Below are positions 6,463-10,529 of a stretch of 10,529 nt of DNA, one piece after another (the stretch's first letter is position 1; the number at the start of each line of letters is the position of its first letter). A program made the position numbers and the translations under genes. Where the stretch lies: assembly GCA_028289095.1 (NCBI GenBank), contig JAQGGY010000047.1:1-10529 (forward strand). The letters are read 5' to 3'. This DNA comes from Candidatus Saccharimonadota bacterium (GTDB lineage Bacteria > Patescibacteriota > Saccharimonadia > Saccharimonadales > Saccharimonadaceae). The notes beneath the pieces are model-generated. The model had not been told where the DNA came from, did no database searches, and saw nothing but the letters and a program-made list of their open reading frames with translations.

Positions 6463-8241
6463 ATGAACCAATCTCAAATAAGAAATTTCTGTATCATCGC
6501 ACACATCGACCACGGCAAGTCGACACTTGCTGATCGTATGATGGAATTGTCGGGTACCGTGCAAAAGCGTGACATGAAATCGCAACTTTTAGACACGATG
6601 GACCTAGAGCGCGAAAAAGGTATCACGATCAAATTAACCCCAGTTCAGATGCGGTATAAAGAATTTATGCTAAATTTGATCGACACTCCGGGCCATGTCG
6701 ACTTTAGCTACGAAGTCAGCCGTTCTTTGGCTGCATGCGAGGGTGCGGTGCTGGTGGTTGACGCCAGCCAGGGTATTCAAGCACAAACATTGGCTAACGT
6801 ATATTTAGCTCTTGCAGCAGACTTAACGATCATTCCTGTATTGAATAAAATCGATTTACCGGCGGCAGATATCCCGCGGGTGTCAGCGGAAATTATCAAC
6901 CTATTAGGCTGCACAGAAGATGATATCCTAAAGGTTAGTGCTAAAACGGGTGAAGGTGTATTGAGTGTGCTTGATGCTGTCACCGAACGCATTCAGCCAC
7001 CGCAAGGTCATGCCGATCAGCCAACTCGCGCCTTAATTTTTGATAGTTATTATGACGATTATCGTGGGGTCGTTTTATACACCCGGGTCGTTGATGGCAT
7101 GGTGAAAAAAGGCGACACGATTGAAATGATGGCGACGGGTGCGAACGGTATTGCCCTGGAAGTCGGTGCCCTATCCCCAGCAATGAGCCCGGGCCCCGAT
7201 ATTGCAACTGGGCAAGTTGGCTATATTGTTACAAACCTGAAAACGACACGTGACGCCCGCGTAGGTGACACGGTGACTGTTAAACGCCATCATGCCGACG
7301 CAATGCTACCTGGGTATCTACTTGTTAAACCGTTCGTATATGCTGGGTTCTTTCCGGTATCAAACGAAGATTATAATGAGTTAAAAGACGCAGTTGAGAA
7401 ACTAAGTCTGAGTGATTCAGCCCTGCAATTCGAACCTGAAAATTCGCCAGTCCTTGGCTTTGGGGTCCGTATTGGCTTTCTAGGTTTACTTCATATGGAC
7501 ATCGTCCGTGAACGGCTTGAACGTGAATACTCATTAGATCTCGTCGTGACAAATCCAAGTACTGATTACCATGTAAAATTACAAAACGGGGAAGAACTGG
7601 ATATCAAATCTGCCTCTAGCTTGCCAGATCCATCACGCATCGCAGAAATTCGCGAACCATGGATTAAGGGCGAAATTATTGTACCGCAAAACTACATTGG
7701 CGCAGTCATCCAGTTGATCGTCAACAAGCGCGGTCTACAAAAGAACCTCAGCTATATTGATGAACGCGCATTAATTAGTTTTGAAGCGCCACTGGCAAAT
7801 TTATTAACTGATTTTTATGATCAGCTTAAATCTGTGACAAGCGGGTATGGCTCATTTAATTATGAACTGGATGATTACCGCGTTGAGGATTTAGTCAAAG
7901 TGGATTTTTACGTTGCCGGCGAAATCGTTGACGCATTAAGCGTCATGACACACCGTTCCGAGGCGCAGCATCTTGGTCGCGTCGTCGTCGATAAGTTAAA
8001 AGAAGTCATTCCCCGTCAGAATTTCCAGGTTGCCTTACAGGCAGCAATTGGTGGCAAGTTTATTGCGCGCGCAGATTTATCCGCTTATCGAAAAGACGTG
8101 ACGACTGGCCTGTATGGCGGCGACGTATCTCGCAAAAAGAAAGTGCTTGCCAAGCAGGCAAAAGGCAAAAAACGCATGAAGCGTTTCGGTAAAGTCGACA
8201 TTCCTTCCGAAGCTTTTACGGTTATGCTGAAGCGGGACTAA
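6463..8241 (+). CDS. lepA: Elongation factor 4 (LepA), ribosome back-translocase GTPase
   Basis: A 592-aa translational GTPase that acts on stalled or mistranslocated ribosomes. G1 AHIDHGKST begins near residue 13, the switch region ends in EREKGITIK, G3 is DTPGH (74-78, H78 catalytic), G4 is NKID (128-131) and G5 is SAKTGEGV. EF-G-like domains II, III and V follow. The LepA-specific C-terminal domain ends with the basic segment KQAKGKKRMKRFGKV and PSEAF, which enters the A-site region in known EF4. Full family length. I chose ATG 6463 because the protein normally begins just before RNFCIIAHIDHGKS and because the promoter lies at 6441-6449; the in-frame TTG 6421 is inside murJ. The gmk promoter follows immediately. 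Confidence 0.97.
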   Translation: MNQSQIRNFCIIAHIDHGKSTLADRMMELSGTVQKRDMKSQLLDTMDLEREKGITIKLTPVQMRYKEFMLNLIDTPGHVDFSYEVSRSLAACEGAVLVVDASQGIQAQTLANVYLALAADLTIIPVLNKIDLPAADIPRVSAEIINLLGCTEDDILKVSAKTGEGVLSVLDAVTERIQPPQGHADQPTRALIFDSYYDDYRGVVLYTRVVDGMVKKGDTIEMMATGANGIALEVGALSPAMSPGPDIATGQVGYIVTNLKTTRDARVGDTVTVKRHHADAMLPGYLLVKPFVYAGFFPVSNEDYNELKDAVEKLSLSDSALQFEPENSPVLGFGVRIGFLGLLHMDIVRERLEREYSLDLVVTNPSTDYHVKLQNGEELDIKSASSLPDPSRIAEIREPWIKGEIIVPQNYIGAVIQLIVNKRGLQKNLSYIDERALISFEAPLANLLTDFYDQLKSVTSGYGSFNYELDDYRVEDLVKVDFYVAGEIVDALSVMTHRSEAQHLGRVVVDKLKEVIPRQNFQVALQAAIGGKFIARADLSAYRKDVTTGLYGGDVSRKKKVLAKQAKGKKRMKRFGKVDIPSEAFTVMLKRD

Positions 8242-8242
8242 C

Positions 8243-8251
8243 TGTTATAAT
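8243..8251 (+). promoter_or_regulatory. Extended -10 promoter for gmk
   Basis: TG-T-TATAAT (8243-8251) starts 2 nt after the lepA stop. Its predicted start at about 8258-8259 coincides with ATG 8259. The in-frame ATG 8250 overlaps the -10 itself and would not be in this transcript. No good -35 (TTATGC 8222-8227, 18-nt spacer). Confidence 0.6.
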
Positions 8252-8258
8252 GGATCAA

Positions 8259-8972
8259 ATGAACGACATTCAGCAATTAATTACATCTTATGTACCGTCT
8301 GAATTTGCCACAGAATTAGTACGCGAAACAAAGGTGACGTTGCTTGTTGGTATTTCTGGTGCAGGTAAAGATACTATTAAAAAAGAGTTATTAAAAAAGC
8401 CCGATTTTCGTGATATCATATCGCATACCACCCGCGCACCGCGCATTAATAATGGTATTGTTGAAGTGCCAGATGTTGATTATCACTTTATCGACGAGAA
8501 TGCGGCAAAAATGATGCTAGAGAACCGTGAATTTATTGAAGCGAAATTTGTTCATGGAACCGTATATGGCACAAGCATCGATGAGCTGCAGCACTCCCGC
8601 GATGAGCAAAAAATTGCATTGACTGACATCGACGTTCAAGGCGTTGCGGAATACAAAGATTTATCCCAACACGTCGTAGCTATCTTTATTATCCCGCCCT
8701 CGTATTCGGTATGGCGCGAACGATTATCACAGCGCTATGAAACCACTGAGGCGTTTGAAGCTGAGTGGACCAAGCGTCGTAATAGTGCGGTCAGTGAACT
8801 TACGCATGCACTTGAAGTGCCGTACTATCACTTTATTATCAATGATGAACTAGACCGAGCAGTGACTGTTGCTGAAGAAATCGCCCACAAGCCCGATGTA
8901 TTCCATCGCAAAGACGACGAAGCGCGCCTGCGTGCTCGTGATCTTCTGACAGCAATCCAAACAAGTCTGTAA
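8259..8972 (+). CDS. gmk: Guanylate kinase
   Basis: A 237-aa cytoplasmic kinase expected to phosphorylate GMP to GDP with ATP. After about 25 leading residues comes the P-loop GISGAGKDT (31-39). The GMP-binding lid follows: SHTTRAPR, VDYHF, EFIEAKF and YGTS. DIDVQG matches the DIDxQG segment of the family, and IFIIPPS with RLSQR matches the ATP-lid region. The P-loop differs from the usual GPSGxGKS/T: Pro is Ile and the metal-binding Ser/Thr is D38, with T39 next, so a divergent guanylate kinase-like enzyme is possible. ATG 8259 is preferred over ATG 8250 because of promoter position. It probably forms its own transcription unit. The N-terminal extension and the charged C-terminal tail are a little longer than typical. 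Confidence 0.88.
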   Translation: MNDIQQLITSYVPSEFATELVRETKVTLLVGISGAGKDTIKKELLKKPDFRDIISHTTRAPRINNGIVEVPDVDYHFIDENAAKMMLENREFIEAKFVHGTVYGTSIDELQHSRDEQKIALTDIDVQGVAEYKDLSQHVVAIFIIPPSYSVWRERLSQRYETTEAFEAEWTKRRNSAVSELTHALEVPYYHFIINDELDRAVTVAEEIAHKPDVFHRKDDEARLRARDLLTAIQTSL

Positions 8973-8981
8973 AATCGATAA

Positions 8982-8990
8982 TGCTACAAT
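8982..8990 (+). promoter_or_regulatory. Extended -10 box downstream of gmk
   Basis: TG-C-TACAAT (8982-8990) sits 9 nt after the gmk stop with no gene start following it at the distance seen elsewhere. The predicted start near 8997 would open a transcript through the non-coding gap. No clear -35. Confidence 0.4.
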
Positions 8991-8994
8991 ATCC

Positions 8995-9133
8995 GCGCGG
9001 CCAGTGCAACGTACGACGACGGTGGGTCACACCTGGTGCTTTTATTAATGTACTGACTCGAAGGGCAAACTCAAGATTGTAGGGCAGCTGATGTTGCAGT
9101 TCAAGGATCCGGTGAGGCCTGGGAGCGCTCACC
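8995..9133 (+). ncRNA. Possible structured RNA in the gmk-hrcA gap
   Basis: This gap lacks a convincing protein gene but contains pairable segments: GCGC 8995-8998 with 9125-9128; CCAG 9001-9004 with CTGG 9119-9122; TGCAACGT 9005-9012 with ATGTTGCA 9091-9098 (8 pairs, one G-T); GGTG/CACC 9021-9024 with 9030-9033; and TGCTTTT 9037-9043 with 9061-9067 (two G-T). A competing hairpin, GGTGAGGC 9111-9118 with 9125-9133 (bulged G9127), would replace the outermost helix. An AT-rich hairpin (9136-9142 with 9149-9155) follows. It lacks the motifs I know for SRP RNA, tmRNA, RNase P RNA and T-boxes. It could instead be a long untranslated leader or non-functional spacer. Confidence 0.3.
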
Positions 9134-9194
9134 AAATAAATACAGCTATATTTATACGAATCCCTCTGTTACTGCGCGATAGGTAAGACTGTAA

Positions 9195-9221
9195 CTAGCA
9201 CTCTATTTGCAAGAGTGCCAA
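9195..9221 (+). promoter_or_regulatory. CIRCE operator (HrcA binding site)
   Basis: CTAGCACTC (9195-9203), nine bases, then GAGTGCCAA (9213-9221). This is the CIRCE pattern TTAGCACTC-N9-GAGTGCTAA with one changed base in each arm. It lies directly before hrcA, the classic autoregulated arrangement in which HrcA represses until heat stress titrates the chaperones. Confidence 0.93.
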
Positions 9222-9235
9222 GCATGCGCTAAAAT
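9207..9235 (+). promoter_or_regulatory. Heat-shock operon promoter, -35 inside CIRCE spacer
   Basis: The -35 TTGCAA (9207-9212) occupies the CIRCE spacer. After 17 nt comes the -10 TAAAAT (9230-9235), six bases before ATG 9242. Bound HrcA would cover the -35. The predicted transcript starts at about the initiation codon, so hrcA appears leaderless. Confidence 0.7.
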
Positions 9236-9241
9236 AAAGCT

Positions 9242-9955
9242 ATGACAAACCGTCAAATAGCCATACTTGCTGCAATTATCGAACAGTACGCCGAAATAGC
9301 CGTACCAGTTGGTAGTGTGATTTTGGCAAAGCTGTTTAATGTATCTAGTGCGACAATCCGTAGCGAAATGGCACGCCTAGAAGATATGGGAATGATCATG
9401 CAGCCCCATACCAGTGCGGGACGTATCCCAACCGACCAAGGCTACCGCTTTTACGTCAATACCCTAACAGAGCAGCATGCTAACGAACAGCCGCAAGAAC
9501 TTGATCGCAGTACGAGAGCGATTGAGGCACGGGTAAATACGTATGGCGGCGAACGTGCAGATAGAGCGATTCGTAGTGCAGTCGATAGTTTGGTGGATCT
9601 AACGCAGAATTTAGGTATCGCGACAATTGGCGATGAGTTGTATATGAGCGGCATTGGCAACTTGTTTTCGCAACCCGAATTTATGAGCGGAACCCATGCA
9701 CAATCGGTTGCGCGCTTGCTTGATAACCTAGAACCCTGGTTACGGGAAGCAGCGCCAAATGAACCGTTAAACGTGTATATTGGTGCTGAAAATCCGATTG
9801 GTAAAACCAGTGGTGCCAGTTTAATTATCAGTCGTTTCCGTTCACCGTATAGTGATCGCAGCTACATCGGTGTGCTAGGTCCAACACGTCAAAGTTATGG
9901 AAAAGTAATGCGGCTCGTGCGTCATGCCGGGGCAATGTTAGAGGAGGTATTGTAA
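9242..9955 (+). CDS. hrcA: Heat-inducible transcription repressor HrcA
   Basis: A 237-aa repressor of class I heat-shock genes that binds CIRCE. The N-terminal winged helix carries SSATIRSEMARLEDMG (about residues 35-50), followed by the HrcA signature HTSAGRIPTDQGYRFYV (56-72). The C-terminal GAF-like part is recognisable at NVYIGAENPIG, and GVLGPTRQSYGKV matches the usual G-x-x-GP-x-RM-x-Y-x-x-V ending. At 237 aa it is about 100 residues shorter than typical HrcA (around 340 aa), the middle being reduced. The start at ATG 9242 is preceded by no SD, consistent with a leaderless mRNA. The last codons contain a strong SD (GAGGAGG, 9941-9947) for the next gene, whose ATG overlaps the hrcA stop (TAATG). 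Confidence 0.96.
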   Translation: MTNRQIAILAAIIEQYAEIAVPVGSVILAKLFNVSSATIRSEMARLEDMGMIMQPHTSAGRIPTDQGYRFYVNTLTEQHANEQPQELDRSTRAIEARVNTYGGERADRAIRSAVDSLVDLTQNLGIATIGDELYMSGIGNLFSQPEFMSGTHAQSVARLLDNLEPWLREAAPNEPLNVYIGAENPIGKTSGASLIISRFRSPYSDRSYIGVLGPTRQSYGKVMRLVRHAGAMLEEVL

Positions 9956-10089
9956 TGGAAATTATTAACACAATTATCGATGGATTCATCGCGGTTATTA
10001 GCGCCATTGTTAACGCAATCGTCGCCGTCGTGCAGGCAATCGGCGGTGCACTTATTAGTTTGATTAATGCCATCGGGAATTTGTTTTAG
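9955..10089 (+). CDS. 44-aa hydrophobic amphipathic peptide in heat-shock operon
   Basis: Not a recognised family. Translation is well supported: SD GAGGAGG (9941-9947), a 7-nt spacer, an ATG overlapping the hrcA stop as TAATG, and a stop at 10087-10089, 12 nt before grpE. The peptide is almost entirely Ile, Val, Ala, Leu and Gly, has no Lys or Arg, and its only charges are E2 and D9. Polar residues (E2, N5, D9, S16, N20, Q27, N38, N42) recur at roughly 3-4 residue steps or multiples of seven, giving a thin polar stripe on a long helix, with a GG near residues 30-31. It could insert in membranes, self-assemble like a small coiled coil, or resemble modulin- or bacteriocin-like peptides. Operon position suggests a stress-linked role, but function is unknown. 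Confidence 0.75.
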   Translation: MEIINTIIDGFIAVISAIVNAIVAVVQAIGGALISLINAIGNLF

Positions 10090-10101
10090 GGAGTCTAGCA
10101 T

Positions 10102-10529
10102 ATGACAAAAAGTAAAAAAGTTGAAGAATTAGAACAGCAAATTGCCGAATTAACAGGCGATTTGCAGCGTACGCGTGCGGATTTTGAAAATTATCGCAAG
10201 CGTACCGAAGCTGATAAAGCGGCAACGTATCAGCATGGTCAATCAGCAGCAATATTAAAATTATTACCTGTGATCGATAATATCGAACGCGCCGTTGCTT
10301 ATACACCCGCAGAATTGAAAGACAACAAATGGGTCCAGGGTATCGCAGGACTTGTCAAAAACCTTGAAAAATCACTTGAAGGCCTAAACCTTAAACGTAT
10401 CGATGCCGATACTGGCGCCGAATTTAATCCAGATTTTCACGAAGCAATTCAATTTGATGATGAAGCAAAAGGCGATAAAGAAGTCATCGCCGAAGAACTG
10501 CAAGCTGGTTATACGCTGAACGGTCAACC
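10102..10529 (+). CDS. grpE: GrpE, nucleotide exchange factor for DnaK (3' truncated by window)
   Basis: The first 142 codons of GrpE, which releases ADP from DnaK in the Hsp70 cycle. ATG 10102 has SD AGGGAG at 10088-10093 with an 8-nt spacer. Residues 1-45 form a charged long helix (KVEELEQQIAELT) running into DFENYRKRT, the family landmark. LLPVIDNIERA (about 54-64) follows, then the helix bundle, FNPDFHEAI (about 108-116) and EELQAGYTLNGQ at the edge, where the beta-wing domain continues beyond the window. The N-terminal disordered segment is very short. It is the third gene of the CIRCE-controlled unit; dnaK and dnaJ probably follow outside. Confidence 0.97.
   Translation, partial: MTKSKKVEELEQQIAELTGDLQRTRADFENYRKRTEADKAATYQHGQSAAILKLLPVIDNIERAVAYTPAELKDNKWVQGIAGLVKNLEKSLEGLNLKRIDADTGAEFNPDFHEAIQFDDEAKGDKEVIAEELQAGYTLNGQ

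Noticed and set aside
8981..9082. 33-codon ORF starting at ATG 8981 after gmk
   Set aside because: Its ATG is part of the extended -10 TGCTACAAT, it has no SD, and it is rich in CGA/CGG arginine codons not typical of the neighbouring genes.
8995..9133. SRP RNA, tmRNA, RNase P RNA or T-box identity for the gap
   Set aside because: The hallmark motifs I would expect (GGAAG...AGCAGCC of SRP RNA, the tRNA-like ends of tmRNA, the conserved RNase P core, the T-box GGTGGNACCGCG) are not present.
8839..9135. 98-codon minus-strand ORF across the gmk end and the gap
   Set aside because: Half is the antisense of gmk, and the composition (Arg/His-rich) looks like a chance frame through structured non-coding DNA.
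1..10529. CRISPR arrays, insertion sequences, integrase or defence genes
   Set aside because: No regularly spaced repeats, transposase or integrase motifs seen; the content is collinear housekeeping genes.

Overview
This window is a stretch of core chromosome, not a mobile or accessory island. All recognisable genes lie on the + strand and are tightly packed. They encode housekeeping functions: tRNA modification (tilS), membrane proteolysis (ftsH), lipid II flipping (murJ), translation (lepA), GMP phosphorylation (gmk), heat-shock control (hrcA, grpE) and translesion synthesis (a Y-family polymerase). Several products are short for their families (TilS about 280 aa, HrcA 237 aa), intergenic gaps are small, and many promoters abut start codons. 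With the sequence character of LepA, FtsH and MurJ, this suggests a small-genome bacterium, most plausibly a Patescibacteria/CPR member such as Saccharibacteria. That placement is an inference from reading the proteins, not a search result. The reading frames are intact under the standard code. None of the stops I could identify is TGA.

Layout. 1-168: upstream DNA with no convincing gene; it holds a short direct repeat and an 18-nt palindrome over a -10-like box and the first Shine-Dalgarno (SD). 169-435: a small unrecognised protein. 455-548: a striking imperfect stem-loop of about 35 pairs that fills the gap before the Y-family polymerase (580-1812). 1847-2868: a two-helix mini membrane protein followed by tilS. 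2852-6437: an ftsH promoter, then ftsH and murJ six bases apart. 6421-8241: lepA, whose promoter lies in the end of murJ. 8243-8972: gmk with its own promoter. 8982-9194: a 269-nt gap region with an extended -10 and a possible structured RNA. 9195-10529: a CIRCE operator and promoter driving hrcA, an overlapping 44-codon hydrophobic peptide gene, and grpE, which runs off the window.

How it fits together. HrcA should repress its own operon through the CIRCE element, with GrpE as nucleotide exchange factor for a DnaK presumably encoded just beyond the edge. FtsH complements this as membrane quality control. The small protein and the Y-family polymerase look like a DNA-damage tolerance pair. Internal or distal genes (the 44-aa ORF, grpE, murJ) have SD sequences or overlapping start/stop codons. 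Several promoter-proximal genes (1847 gene, lepA, gmk, hrcA) have a -10 box 6-13 nt before the ATG and so appear leaderless or nearly so.

The observations most worth following are the 455-548 stem-loop, the hydrophobic 44-aa gene between hrcA and grpE, the possible RNA at about 8995-9133, the leaderless promoter pattern, and a MurJ that lacks several arginines essential in the E. coli protein.
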